The position numbers and the translations under genes are program-made. Source: Euptelea pleiosperma (taxonomy: Eukaryota > Streptophyta > Magnoliopsida > Ranunculales > Eupteleaceae). Taken from it: DNA of 64,000 nt. The notes under the pieces are model-generated. The model ran no database searches. It had not been told where the DNA came from and saw only the letters and a list, made by a program, of their open reading frames with translations. The stretch spans positions 47,517,893 through 47,581,892 of the forward strand of contig CM068544.1 of NCBI GenBank assembly GCA_035048495.1, read 5' to 3'. Positions 1 to 13,300 of this stretch are shown piece by piece. Numbering within the stretch: the stretch's first letter is position 1; each line of letters opens with the position of its first letter.

Positions 1-139
1 CTGATGTAGAGCTGGACTTACAAGGGTACCGCTTCAAAACTGATTTTTTCTGTTACCCATTAGTGGCTGCGACATTGTTTTCGGGGCCCAATGGCTATGA
101 TCATTGTGGTCAATCTTATAGAACTTCTCCACACTCACG

Positions 140-1195
140 ATGGCATTTACTGTGGGTGACAAAAGTTATGAGTTGCATGCTAATAGGCAGGCTTCTACAA
201 CCTTAACTGAATGTAGCGCTTTTGAGTGTCTCTTGACCAAAGAATGTCAGGGCTTTCTAATTGAGTTGTTGGCCGTTGAGGGGCTAGCAGATAGTAAGAC
301 CCTTGATTCAACCATCACTCAAGTATTGGTCGACTATGATGGTGTGTTTGCAACTCCCACCAAACTTCCCCCTCAACGATCACAAGATCATCGCATTACG
401 TTACTTCCAAGCTCGACCCCAGTTAATGTGTGCCCATACCGTTACCCCCATTTTCAAAAAGACAAGATCGAAAGATTGATTAGAGAAATGCATGCAATTG
501 ATATTATTCGCCCTAGTGTGAGCCCTTTTTCTTCACTAGTATTAGTTCAGAAAAAGGACGGATTGTGGTGAATGTGCGTCGATTATAGGGCCCTCAACAA
601 CGTGATTGTGAAGGACACGTACCCGATTCCTGTAATCGATGAGTTGCTTGACGAACTTCGAGGAGGCACTATATTTATTAAGTTGGATGTATGATCATGT
701 ATCATCAAATTCGAGTTCATGAGCCAGATATTCCTAAGACAGCCTTTTGAACTCATGAATGCCATTATGAATTTTTGGTAATGCCACACGGACTCTCAAA
801 TGCCCCAGCTACTTTCCAGTCTTATGAATGAGGTATTCCGACCCTTTCTTCGCAAGTTTGTTTTGGTCTTTTTTTATGATAGCTTGATATATAGTCGTTC
901 CCTGAATGAGCACGTTGATCATCTCACTTTTGTGCTACAAGTGTTACGTTCCAACGAATTATTTGTCTCGCGGTTCAAATGTTTGTTTGGATGCGCTTCA
1001 GTAGAGTATTTATGGCATGTGATTTCAGCAAAAAGGGTAGCAGTGGATCCCCAAAAGATTAGATGCATGATAGACTGGCCTACGTCAACTACTTTGAAGG
1101 CTCTTCGTGGTTTTTTTGGGCTCTCATGCTGTTATCGCAAATTCGTGAAAGATTATGTCAAGATTTCGGCACCCTTGACTCGCCTCCTAAAATAG
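140..1195 (+). pseudogene. Retrotransposon protease tail and reverse transcriptase, broken
   Basis: The open stretch 140-571 encodes the linker and RT fingers (KDKIERLIREMH, then SPFSSLVLVQKKDG). The palm continues past 580 with CVDYRALNN and [14 protein letters not shown], then breaks at a stop and small deletion near 690-700, at a second stop near 748, and at a frame change near 820. It resumes at about 800-1195. The catalytic palm motif, normally FxDD in Ty3/gypsy RT, reads FFYDS here: the first of the two metal-binding aspartates is a tyrosine. The enzyme is therefore dead at sequence level even apart from the frameshifts. Confidence 0.9.
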
Positions 1196-1199
1196 GATT

Positions 1200-1735
1200 T
1201 TTTTGTTGGAATCCCGAAGTCGACCGTGCATTTAATTGTGTAAAGATTGCTATGATGACTACACCAGTGTTAGCATTGCCAGATTTCACCAAGGAGTTCT
1301 CGTTGGAATGTGATGCTTCCGGAACGAGTTTTGGGGCAATATTGATCCAAGAGGGCAGGCCGTTAGCCTTCTTTAGCTAGGCATTATCAGGTCGAAATCT
1401 CTCTCTCTCTCTCTCGGTGTATGAGAAAGAGATGTTAGCAATAATTTTTGCAGTCACCAAGTGGCGGCCTTATTTGTCGGGGAGGCATTTTATGATCGTA
1501 ACCGATCATCAGAGCTTAAAGTATTTCTTGGATCAACGTATATCATCATTGGAGCATCATCGTTGGGTGACTAAACTCCTCGGGTATGATTACAAAATTG
1601 TATATCGTAAGGGCGTGGAAAACTCAGCTGCAGATGCCCTTTCTAGACAATTTGAGAATGCCGAGTCCTTGGTGATTTCATCTCCTATTCACCGCGATCT
1701 TGACGCTATTACTCAAGAGTGCCTGGCCGACTGAT
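1200..1735 (+). pseudogene. Retrotransposon RNase H, broken
   Basis: The RNase H start is visible at about 1300-1330 (LECDASGTSFGAIL). The rest is open at 1417-1734, beginning YEKEMLAIIFAV and including TDHQSLKYF and a C-terminal GVENSAADALSRQ. Between the halves, a stop at 1378-1380 and a pure CT dinucleotide run (about 1399-1415) change the frame. The run sits where relatives encode a short Leu/Ser stretch, so microsatellite growth in that codon run is a plausible cause of the frameshift. Confidence 0.88.
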
Positions 1736-1859
1736 ACCTTGCTACAATTATTTAATCACTGCAACGTGATAAGGATGCAATACCACCCTTTTCCTTACAG
1801 GGAGCCATTTTTCGGTATAAAAGCCGCGTGGCACTACCTTCTTCCTCGAGTTGGAGATC

Positions 1860-3060
1860 TGAAATTTTGCTCGAGTTTCATTCTTCTCCAGTTGCAGCCT
1901 TGCAGCACACTCCAGATTTCTCCGCACATATAAACGTTTATCTCAAAGTTTTTATTGGAAGGGAATGAAACGCGACATTAAAACCTTTGTGTCAAAATGC
2001 GATGTTTGCCAGCGTAACAAGGCAGAAACGGTAGCTCCACTTGAGTTGCTCCAACCACTATCAATTCTCGAACAAGTACGGTGTGATGTCTCTATGGATT
2101 TCATCGACGGCCTCCCTCCAGGTTAAAAAACATCAATCACGGTGGTGGTCGACAGATTGTCAAAATATGCACACTTTAGTGCACTTTCCCACCCATACTT
2201 GGCATCTGATGTAGTTGCTATGTTTGCGTTTTGGGAGGCATTTTTTACATTGCAGGGGTCCCAACTATGCATGAGCTTCTCTTACCATCCACAATTTGAT
2301 GATCAGACCGAGATAGTTAATCGTACATTGGAAAATTATCTTCGATGTTTCGTGGGTGTACTACCGTCGCAATGGACTTCTTGGCTGCCATGGGCAGAAT
2401 TGTGGTATAATACCACTTACCATGCTGCAATTAAAATGTCTCCATTCCAAGCCATTTATGGATACAAGCCTCCCACGATGGATTGCCATATTACTGGTAG
2501 TACTGCAGTTCATTTAGTTGAACGGTGCTTTGTACTTGTGATCAGGTTCTCCTACAACTCTAGGATAATTTACGAGTTGCTCAAGACCGTATGAAATTTT
2601 TTGCTGTTTGTAAGCGCATCGAGAGGGAGTTTCAAGAAGGGGACTGGTTTTTTTTTGCTATTGCAGCCTTATCGCCAACAATCCCTTGTTCGTCGCAGTT
2701 CTCAAAAGTTATCTCCCTGTTTTTATGGATCCTTTTACATCATTGCCTGTATTGGTTTGGTGGCTTGTTGTTTGGACTTACCAGCAGGTTGCAAGCTTCA
2801 CCCAGTGTTTCACGTCTCTTGCCTTAAGAAAAAACTAGGTGCCTTGACCTCGGCTCAGCCCCAACTCACTCTCATATCAGATTTGGGAACCTCGGAATGG
2901 TAACCTTTTGCTATCCTTGATCCTATACTTATCAAACGACACAATAGAGCTGTCACTCGTGTGCTTGTGCAATGAGAAGGCTTTCCACCAGAGGATGCAA
3001 CTTGGGGAGGACTATTATTCACTCACAGCACGCTATCCTGACTTCTTAGTTTGAGGAGCT
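1860..3060 (+). pseudogene. Retrotransposon integrase and chromodomain, broken
   Basis: The zinc-binding HHCC region is recognisable from about 1880 (FHSSPV) to KCDVCQRNK near 2000. The catalytic core starts VRCDVSMDFIDGLPPG, where the first catalytic Asp lies, and after a stop continues at 2142-2594 with VVVDRLSKYAHF. Between VVAMF and AFWEAFF the segment that normally carries the second catalytic Asp is missing. The Glu-bearing stretch (SYHPQFDDQTEIVNRTLENY) follows directly. Downstream are EREFQEGDW, a frame change, PVFHVSCLKKKLG and a chromodomain remnant. Confidence 0.88.
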
Positions 3061-3078
3061 GCTTCTCTTGGGGGTTGG

Positions 3079-4110
3079 GACATTATGGCCCTCGAATTCT
3101 TCTCTCATAGTACTCTATTTCTAGTAGGAATCATTGTTTTAGTAGGACTCTTGGTTTCAGCTTCAATTTCTGTTTTGATTAGCTTTGAAGTTGGATCATC
3201 TTAGCCAAACCTTTGTTCGCAAGATCTACAAGATAGTAAACATCAGTTTTGGGAAATAAGAGAATTTATCAAAGAGAGGCACGACTCCACTCCAGAGACT
3301 CACTTTTTGGTTTAGAACCCTAATACACAGCTTCACCATCCTAAATTTGTGCCAACACTTTTTGCAACTTTTTTGTAGGTGGCATGAATGCAAGGTGTAA
3401 AGACTTATCAAAAACAAAAAAAGGAAAAAGAAAAAAAGAAAAATTAATACAAGGTGTAAAATGAGTACCATCCAAAAACAATGACCCCCAAAACACAATT
3501 GGTGCACATTCAAAAATAGTGCAAGTTGTGATTTGAGGTCTATCCAAATGGGCTCATAATGGTTGTAGAATAGAGAATTATTTTTATTAAGAGATTTGTG
3601 TGCTATTAATGGATTTATGGTATTTATCGAAAAGAAAGTGGGGTTATGTTGGTTTTATTTTTTTATAAAACAAAATCCTCGTCATAAATTGAAAAATCCC
3701 TGCATTGTGTGGTCTTTTGGTTTTTGTCTTGGAGATCTGTAGCCAAATCATGCGATAACATCTTCAGAAGCTTCCTCTCTAGAGATCTGCTGATTTGTGG
3801 TGTTGTTTGTCTGCGTATTTAGTAACAATGTGTTCAGAGTTATTGTACGTATTTTGAGTCAATTATATGACCATCTGTTATTGAAGCCTTGAGGTTTCCC
3901 CATCAGCTGTAGGAAAGTAGAGAAAAATTGGTGAACCATTAAAACGAGAAGGAAAATCAACTTTTGTGTAGGTTTTCTCTTCCAAGTTCCATTTTCAAAG
4001 TTTGTTAGCGACTAAATTTTGTTCCAATTGACAGTGTATTTAAGGTTATTTTGAGCTATAATAACAGTCTTCTTATTATCTGCTGCTTTTATCTATTGCC
4101 TGTTCATGCA
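3079..4110 (+). other. Non-coding, probable rest of symplekin intron 1
   Basis: No coding similarity is visible on either strand. Contents are possible 3' LTR sequence of the chromovirus (to about 3230), an A-rich stretch around 3410-3450 and ordinary AT-rich plant intron sequence. The conserved first coding segment of symplekin, expected just upstream of the exon at 4320, is not here. Confidence 0.55.
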
Positions 4111-4195
4111 CTAGATAGAATTGAATGGCAGAACAAGATTCATGTTGCCTCCCCAAATAGTTGGGATAAGGCAATATTAATGACGACGACGATGT
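4111..4195 (+). mobile_element. RTE-type LINE 3' tail
   Basis: The stretch reads like the end of plant RTE-clade LINEs: a TGAATGGCAGAAC segment, ATTCATGTTGCC, CCAAATAGTTGGGATAAGGC, then a short triplet microsatellite of GAC units. The same tail with GAT units recurs at 24866-24945 and 28005-28062. Only the 3' end is present. Confidence 0.6.
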
Positions 4196-4319
4196 GCTGT
4201 ACATAATCTTGATGCTTTTTCATTTCTTTTGATCACCCTTCTGTTCTCCATTTCTTCCCATAATCATATGTTAGGATTTGCGTTTTGTTTTCCTGATTGT
4301 GTCTTTGTTCTCAATGTAG

Positions 4320-7300
4320 GATGAATGGTGAAATTGGATTGATGTATACGGAGTTCATACCTGAAATGGTACCTATTTTGATAGCTTTTTTGAAAGATGA
4401 TACACCTGCAGTTGCTCGACAAGCTATCATTAGTGGTACAGATTTATTTCGTAGTACTCTCGAAAAGGTTGCTATTCAGGTAGATTATTCAACATATTTT
4501 GATGATGACACATGGGATTTTAGCATCTTTTAATTCCGATGTCTATGGTTATTCAATGTTCATTTGCAATTGTATTAGAAATAGTCAAGTATCATGAAAG
4601 TTTGTAAAATGCAATCAACAACAACAACAAGCTATACAAAATATGCACATCATCAACTAAAATCCCTTATCATAGCCAATCTAGAAGAAAAAAGAAGAAA
4701 ATTGATGCATGACTTATGAATGCAGTTTGACATGCAATGACTGAAATATCAAATTAATTACTAAGTGCAATAGAAGGTAACAAACAACCACCAATCACGT
4801 GTCGCCAAGGAAGACCACATGAGTAACTATATAAGGGTTTGTGTCGGATCACAATCCTGCAAGACGAACCCTCGCATAATTATCCGCGAGAGCTTAATGG
4901 ACGTTTTAGGCACCCACTGTCTTAAGATCAATCAATGCAATTCACGTGAGTTCTCCTAAGCCTATTCCAAGGTTTAAAGAAAATTTTCAAAGTTCAATTG
5001 TTAATGTGTGAAGCATATGACATCAAGCATGGGTCAAGGCGATGGCTCAAACATATGCAAGGGTCGCAGGTAAGCTTTAAACCATTCAAGACACATGGGA
5101 GAATAATTCTCAGCAGTCCCCTAGCTCAAAAGAATCGGCTAGGCCATTCATAAGGTGGGATTATAGGGACTGGATGTTGGGGATTTGACATTATGGGTGA
5201 GGGTATAATGGGCAAAAAGGGAGCATTAATCAGAAACACAGATTTATAGGGTTGACGTTGGGGTATTTGGGGTTATTAATGAGTTCGGCCAGCAGGTTTG
5301 GGAAAAAGGGCTATTAGTTGCAGGCTGCAGGGATTATGGAACATGGGGGCTGAGGTACAAGGCTTAAAAGATGGAGAACATGCACAAGGAATGGGTCGGC
5401 TAGCATAGTAGAGTAGAGTGGGGGCTGTAACATCAATACTAAGGGGTGGGGGAATTGATGAGGTCAGATCTGGCTCATAGAGGATGGCAGCCACGGGTTT
5501 TGGGCAGGGAAGTGATGGTGGTAGTGTGTTCAGTCCTTAGGGCTCACAAAAAAATGGCAAGGTGGTTTGGTCCTCAAGGGGGAGTCATTAAGGGTGATGG
5601 CAGGTGCTTAGGGGTTGGCGGCTTCAAGGGGGATCACTGTGAGTGGTTCGGCCAAGCACCCAGCAGGTATAGGAAGCCCTAGCAGGTGGCAGCTATGATT
5701 TTCAGGCCATCCAAATAGTGGCAGCAAGTGTGGGGCTAAGGTGTGGTGGCAGTTGGGGATTTGGTAGAGGAGGGTTATTGAAGAGAAGGGTTTACATCAA
5801 AGACGAGAGATTCATGAAAATTACTTGGAGCGCGCATGAACATTGAACCATTGGCCTCGCACCAAACCCATTAAGGGAAGAGAATCCAAAAAGCTTGACG
5901 CAAGCATTCTTCTTGTCTTTATTCATCAATAGTTAAGCATTAACCCTAATTCAAGTCTCACCGCAGTATTTAAACATAGAATTAAATCCTACTCTAATCT
6001 CGACCCTTAGATCAAAGCAAGGGTGAAGATTTACACACTTAAAATTGTCTTTAAATCCACGTTACCAAATAACCAATAACTAAGCAAGTAAACTACGACT
6101 ATGCTATCCTCCATAAGGAATGGGCTCGGACCCAAGAAGATGGGCCCAAGCTCAATATGCTCCACCGTATGCTCCATGTGTACTCTCAACCCCTCCCGAA
6201 TGCAGCAACATATCCCACGTGCACATCCTCCTGGTGTGGGGTCTTCCTTGATGTGCCACATGTGCACGTAGGTCTTCAAAAACACCCGTGACCAACCCAC
6301 AATGCAACGTGGGCTTTGTTCTTCTTTTAGCGCTTGTAATAAACCCTGTATGGTGGCAAGATGTCCACATCAAATACAATGTGTACTGTGTAGATCTTCC
6401 TGCTCTGATACGAAGTTGAAATATAAACCCTAAAAGTGTGAGAGAATAAGAGTAGAAGAGAATAATGGAAGAGAGAGAACGAGATTAGATTGAGATACTT
6501 TATTACATGAGTTGGGTCTCTTCATATAAGTAGGGGACAAGACAGACTCTACTAACTCATTTGATGTGGAACTAAAATAAAGAAATAACAATACATGACA
6601 CATACACACGTTTCTTAACTTCCGAACATTCAAATCCATAAGCATAGTTGGTCTCATGGCTATCCTGTAGAATTTTCTTTTTGTCTCGATAGGTATCCAT
6701 TGATCACATAATACTCCAGAAGCACGTCTCCACTTTAGCTTTCCAACACTAATTTTATGGGTCATATCTTCACCGATCTCTCCACTTTGTGAATAACTGA
6801 ACCTAAGTAACAAAATTTGTCGTTTTGGGATATTTCTTGTCCATCAATCGCGACTAATGCCTTATCCTTACAAGTCTTGTATTAAAGTTACATTGCATGT
6901 ATGCTGTCTTGGTCCCACTTTTATTAAAACTGTTAGTTTATAAGGTCCCCTTTTATAGTTCTAATTTTGCATTTACACCCTCCATTGTCTCATCAATCAA
7001 TACTACATCATCTGTAAATAGCATACATGAAGGGACTTCTCCTTGAACATGTGCAATTAATCCATTCATAATTAGTGTAAAGCGGTATGGACTTAGGACC
7101 GATCCTTGGTGCAAACCCATTGTAATTCAGAATTCGCTTGTTCCACCACTGATTGTCCTCACACTAGCTAGTGCTTCTCATATATGTCTTTAATAATGTC
7201 AACTTTATCACTTGGGAGTCTTTTTTTCCCGAGTACCCACCAAATTAACTCTCTAGGAACTCTATCATATAATATTTCTAAGTCGATAAAAATCAATCAC

Positions 7301-10300
7301 GTGTAGATTCTTCCTCTTTTCTCGAAACTTTTCCATTAATTGTCTAAGTATGAAGAAATACACAAGCGCTATACTATGTGCAAGTCTAATATTCTAGAGG
7401 CTCATTAGCCCAGCAAGGGGACTGTAGATAATCAGTCGCGATTATTGTCTTGGATCATGGCTCTACTCTTATAAATCAATTACCATTGTTTTCATTGAAA
7501 TAATAGATCAAAAAGTACATTTCCACAAACTTATGTTTTCACTTTTGTACTTATGAACTGATTATATATGAATTTAGAATCAAATTTTAAGTTTTCGAAA
7601 AGATTGAAAAAAATGCCCAGGTGCACCTATTATGCAATTACCTAGGAGCCCTCGATGCAAGGGTTGATTGTCAAGTTGCTCGAGGATTACAATGTTCACA
7701 TAAGATATGTTTGAATGAATTTACATTTTGAACATATGTTATCTTATCTTATCCACAATTTTTAGAACATTCTCGTTTTTGATTATTTGCTCATGTAATG
7801 TTTCAGGGTTTATACTCGAGTGAATTGGATGGTTCACTTGAATCTTCATGGGCATGGATGCTGAAGTTCAAGGACACATTATACTCAGTAGCATTTCAGG
7901 TAACCAATGCTTCTATTAATGAGATTCACAAATTTATTTAGATTCATGTGCATGGTCTAATTCATCGTAACCAACTTGTCTGCAAGCCTGGAAGTGATGG
8001 GATTAGATTGCTATCTGTGAAGTTTGTTGAAGCAGTGGTTCTTCTTTATACACCAGATCCTAATGGTTCTTCAGAGCCACCTCCTCATCAAGTTTGTGAA
8101 GGTAACACATTTTGCATCTGCAATAGAGGTCACTTTAAGCCTCAAATAGGAGAGCACTACATGTTAACCTGGCTGTTCAATATTTTGTTTATTGTGATTG
8201 CCTGGGAATTGTTTATGTAGGAAAAATAGTAGGATTTAATATTTCATGGCTGCGAGGAGGCCATCCAGTGCTCAATGTTGGAGATCTTTCAATGGAAGCC
8301 AGTCAAAGCCTGAGGTTATTGCTCGATCAGCTTAGGCTCCCCACAGTGAAATCACTAAGTAACTCAATGGTCATTGTTCTCATCAATAGGTTTGTAGTTT
8401 TGCTTGTATTTTGTGCTATCAGGTTATTCAATTGTGAGACTTTATTAAACTATTAATCTTTAGCTACTCTGTCTTATTTGGTCTCCCTATTACCATATAT
8501 GAAGCTGTATTCGGTTGATCCCAAAATTACTGCCTTTTGAACAACTTGCTATTTTTCCATGGATATTCTTCAGTTTAATATTGGACAAAGTTACTGATTA
8601 AAAAAAAAATATTGGACAAAGTCACCCAGTCCTTTTTGGGTTTGACATATTCATGCCATCAATTTATTTTATGATTTTTGGATAAATGATAGAAATTTGT
8701 TAATGAAAAGAAAGAGAAAATTATGGGAGAAGTTTTATTATATACAGAAGTCCATATACACCGTTTCTTGCTAATGAATTGGCATCTTCATTGCTAATGT
8801 ATCCCGTGTAAAGAAGAATGTGAGTCTGTGGACGACGTACTCATTCACTGTCGTTTCTCCATTGCTATCTGGCATACGTTCTTTGCTTTGTTCGAGATTC
8901 GCTTCGTAGTCCCTCAGTGTGTGAACAGCCTCTTCCAAGGTGGTGGGAAGGACTCGTTCATTGGGAGAGGGAAGTTACTGTGGATCCTCTTACCTTTTGC
9001 TATCATTTGGGCGATATGGAAGGAGAGGAATCTCAGGATTTTCGAAGGCAAAGAAAGAGAGGTTCGGGAGGTGGTCTTGAAAATGAAATCTCTTCTCTAT
9101 ATATGGTCTTCTTGTTTCCCTCTGTTTTGAGGATGTTTCTTTGAGTCCTTTGTCTTCCGTTGGGATGAGTTGTTAAAGGATTCCTCTCCCTCTCTAAGGA
9201 GTTAAATCCTCTTTCTTTGTTCTTTTCAGGGGTTTCCCCTTCTTTAATGAAATACACTCATAAAAAAAATTGGCATCTTCATTGGGAGACCAAAGCATAT
9301 GCTGATACAAAATGTACCTCCCTATTGATAAATCCACTATATGGTCAACCATGTTAGCGATTGTCCAAGCAGACATTGTCCTTCCCTGGGATGGTTTGAA
9401 GCTCTCTCTTTCGTTGTTTGGCATTATGTTGGAATTTTCATGCGAATTAGGGAAAATATTCTCCAGTTGGTCTAATGGTTCCTTTCAGCCCCAGGGACAA
9501 GATTCTTTTGTGAATGCTCCCTTAGTTGTTGGAGCATTGGGAAATAACACAGTAGATGAATCTTTGAAGACTATAGCCGTCTAAATCTTGGGGTTTATAA
9601 AGCTATTCGGAGACTCTTGGTTGAGTGTTCTAGTATTTTAAAAGAGTTCCATGATGTCAACGTTGGGGGATTATTAAACAATTAGGAGTCTATTATTGAT
9701 ACATATAGTAGATGTACTTGGCTCATCTTTAATTATCCATTCTATACTGGCAGCCAGGTTTACCCGAAGAGCAACCCTAAAAAAATTGAGCTTCAAACAT
9801 CCTTATAATACCCACTTCCACGCTCTTAACATTCTCTTTGGCTACGCTTTCCTTGATGATCGTTCCACCTGAAGTACGAGTTTTAAATCCTAATGTTGGT
9901 CTCAAGAATCCGAGGAGAACTTCATTTCCTCTTGTCATATTTGACCAAGTGGAGTGTCGTGGTTATTTTGTAAGTATGCTTGTTAGTTGCATGTTTGTAG
10001 TGTCATTTATTTGTCTAAAGTTGTTTATGCATATGGGTATAGTGCTGTTACTGTTCTTCAATCCCTTCATTCTTGTATTTGTGATGTTTGTTGCCAGTCT
10101 TTCAGTAATTGCAAAGAAAAGGCCTGCATTCTATGGACGCATTTTACCAGTTTTACTTGGTTTGAACCCATCAAGCTCTGTTATCAAAGGGGTGCGGGTT
10201 TCTGCTGCGCATCATGCTTTGAAGAATGCCTTCCTTTCCTGCTTGAAATGTACTCACCCGGGTGCTGCACCGGTATTTCTTTACCCTTTTTGTGTACAAA

Positions 10301-13300
10301 CCATAGATATTTTTATGTGCGAGGGTGGAACAAATTCTTTTCAGCCATTTCTGATATCTGCTCATGTGGTCTTACCATTAACGTGCCTGTGTATGATCTC
10401 ATTCTGATGCAATTTCCCTATTATGTCTATTTTCATTGGCATTGTTGTTGTTTTCGTCCATCATATATTTAATAAACCCAGTGTGTTAATTTTATCAACT
10501 AATTACTCATTACTTGGCTATTTTACAATGAGTTGATCTGTTATCCTCCATCTCCTGATGTCACGTTTATCCATCTGAATTGCCTCAGGGCTGCAGATGA
10601 ACTTTTTACAACAGTAACTAAATGTGTCCTTTTAACACGTGAAGACATTACTTATCAAAAGCAAAATTGAAAAGAAGAAAAAAAAAAAAGAAAATAGTCA
10701 TGAAAGACTTTTGGCCCAAAGTCTAGTTGGAAGCTCTTACAAAATATTAGTTAGACGGTAGGCTTAAGGAGGTAGTTCCACATGTTATTTGTCCCTGTGC
10801 GTTTGTGAAAGGTAGATAAATATTTGATGGTGTTCTTATGGCTAGTGATTGTAAATAGTGGTGAATTGGAACCATGGGTAGTGGGATTGTATTATATTGA
10901 CCTTGAGAAAGCTTATGATAATGTTGATTGGGGTTCTCATAATGTTTTGAGAAGAATGGGCTTTGTCGAGAGATGCAGAGGGTCGATTATGGTTTGTATA
11001 TGATTGCCTTCATTTTCTATTCATATTAATGGTTCTCAAAAGCTTCTTTCGTAGCTCTAAGGGTTTAAAGACAAAGGGAACGGCTTTCTTCCTCTCTCTT
11101 TATCCTTGTGGTGGAGGTTCTTAGCTCTCACGTAAGGAAGGCAAATGTGTTGGATCTTTTGGAAGGGTATAGAGTGGGAGACAACGGACCCATTCTCTCT
11201 CTCTCTCTATATATATATACATATATATTCTTTTGATGTGTAAAGATGCATGTATAGAAATGAGAATTCCCAGGAATTTACAAGAAGAAAAAAAGCTAGT
11301 TTAGGGACCAGAGGAAGGTGACCCGACAAAAACAAGACCGGCCTCAAGAGCACTCTCTCAAGTCTTCGTACTTCCTTTCTCTGTTTACAATCCTGGGTTC
11401 TGAAGCTAAATGCATTGAGAAGATTGAAAGAGATTTTCTTTGGGTTGGTATGGAAGGGGAACAAAAGATTCTTCTAGTTGATTTGCTGTCCTATGGAAGT
11501 AGGGGGTTTAGGCATCAAACCCTCTGGACTGTCAATGAAGCTTCGGGGAGGAGGCAACTAGTTTGTGGAGGAAGATTGTTGTTAGCAAATTTGGTTACAG
11601 GGATGGTGGGTGGGACAGTAACATGGTTTGCAGCTCTTATGTTGTTGGAAGTTTGAAAAGGCATCTCCAAAGGATACACAGGCTTCTCCAAGGGTATTCA
11701 GTTTGAAGTTGGTGTTGAGGACAAAATGATGCAGTCAGCTTCTAGGAGGAATAACTTTTCATTCAATTATCCAATTGAGAAGCCGTCATATGCGATGGAA
11801 AGCTATCTTCAATATCTACAACAATCTCATGACATTTTTCAATTATCCTCCAAGGGTATTCAGTTTGAAGTTGGTGTTGAAGACAAAATGATGCAGTCAG
11901 CTTCTAGGAGGAATAACTTTTCATCCAATTATCCAATTGAGAAGTCGTCATATGCGATGGAAAGCTATCTTCAATATCTACAACAATCTCATGAATATTT
12001 TCAAGATTCTAATGTTTTATGCTTCAAAACAGTGTTTGAAATTTCACCACAAGGCTAATGACATGAATAGGGAAATTTTAGTCATTTTAAAAGTTAGGTT
12101 TAAGAAAACATTCTAGGGTTTTACTCACAAACTAGGTTTTTTTTTTCGATAAATTCTAGGGTTTTATTTTCTTACAAATAATTGTTAAGAGAACATTGTA
12201 AAAGACTTAATTATGGAATAAAATTTCCCTTTAGGTTTTTAGTTCCTTTGTCTTGAGATTATTTGGATTAGCACCTTGTAAGAGCTTTTTAAGGGTTTTC
12301 GGTTCTAGAAAAAGACTTCGATTATGAATGCTCTGCTAAGGTTTTCTAGAGCCGAAAACCTTAGTAGAGTGTTGATTTGAACTTTGCTTGCGTTACAGAG
12401 TTAAATTTTGGGATGATGTTTGGAGTGCTGAACAATCTCTCAGGTTGGAGTTCTCGGCTTTACTTGATATTAAATAACAGGAATGGTTTTTGTCTTCTTT
12501 CAAAGAAGTAAAGAACGGAGGACAGGGTGGTTTGGAACCTGGCATTTTGAAGAAATTTCAATGACTGGGAAGTTGATATAGTTTTGAGATTTTTAATCGC
12601 CTCAATAATTCTTTTCTCCAGTTGGATTCAGCTGACAAAAGTTGCTGGAAATGGGGAAAAATGGTAATTATAAGGTTAGATCATTTCTTAAAGAGCTCAT
12701 CCAGTGTGGCCATGCTTCTTTTCCGGTTAAAGCCGTGTGGAATAGACTCGTCCCCTTCTAGATAGGCTTCTTTTTGTGGACTGCAGCCTTATACAAGATT
12801 CCTATGGTGGCAACCTCATTAGAAGACAAATGACAATCCCAAATATGTGCTTTAATGAGGAGTCGGTCTATCATCTCCTTATGCATTGTGATTTCACTCG
12901 GGAGGTATGCTACAAATCTTTCCAAGACTTTGGCATAGAATGTCGATGTCTGGGAATGTGTTGAGTCCGCTTTGGGGATGGTCAAATCAGGGATTTACAT
13001 CCTCTGGAGATTACTCCTTTTAGTGGTTTTTTGGACTGTGCGGGGGGAGCGTAACAGTAGAATTTTTGAAGAAAAATATGGGTCTGGTGACGGTGTTTTA
13101 TGTGGCTAATGCCCCTCTTCTCTTTTGGGCTCACATTCACAAGGAATTTCAGTGAGAGTCCATTGGGGATCTATTTCCTGTTGGAGGTTAATGATATGTA
13201 ATTAATCTTTTTGGGTGGTTCTGATTTTGGATAGATTTCTTTTTATTTTCTTTGTACAGTGAATTTTAATTCTCCTGTTTCATTTCTTTTATATCTACTC

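Larger units (their letters stand above)
1..3075 (+). mobile_element. Degraded Ty3/gypsy chromovirus, pol region
   Basis: A decayed Ty3/gypsy LTR retrotransposon of the chromovirus lineage, oriented like the downstream symplekin gene. In order on the plus strand, with repeated frame changes, it shows an aspartic-protease tail and linker (about 1-200), reverse transcriptase (about 330-1195), RNase H (about 1240-1735), integrase (about 1860-2590) and a C-terminal chromodomain-like stretch (about 2910-3050, spelling AVTRVLVQ, then a stop, then EGFPPEDATW). The 5' LTR and gag lie outside the window. After the last coding remnant comes a G-rich run near 3062-3078 that could be the polypurine tract, followed by sequence that may be a decayed 3' LTR; no second LTR is available to compare. 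Stops and frameshifts in every domain make it non-autonomous. The clade is inferred from the chromodomain and RT style. Confidence 0.93.

Noticed and set aside
5446..6300. GC-richer open frames in a symplekin intron as genes
   Set aside because: No similarity to known domains, and codon content looks like decayed repeat sequence.
9838..10472. Long open frames of 161 and 189 codons as separate genes
   Set aside because: They only contain the symplekin exon 10098-10272 plus flanking intron that happens to be open.
11726..12058. A 110-codon open frame with internal repeats as a new protein
   Set aside because: It lies within a degraded LINE and arises from a 162-bp duplication; no independent sign of coding selection.
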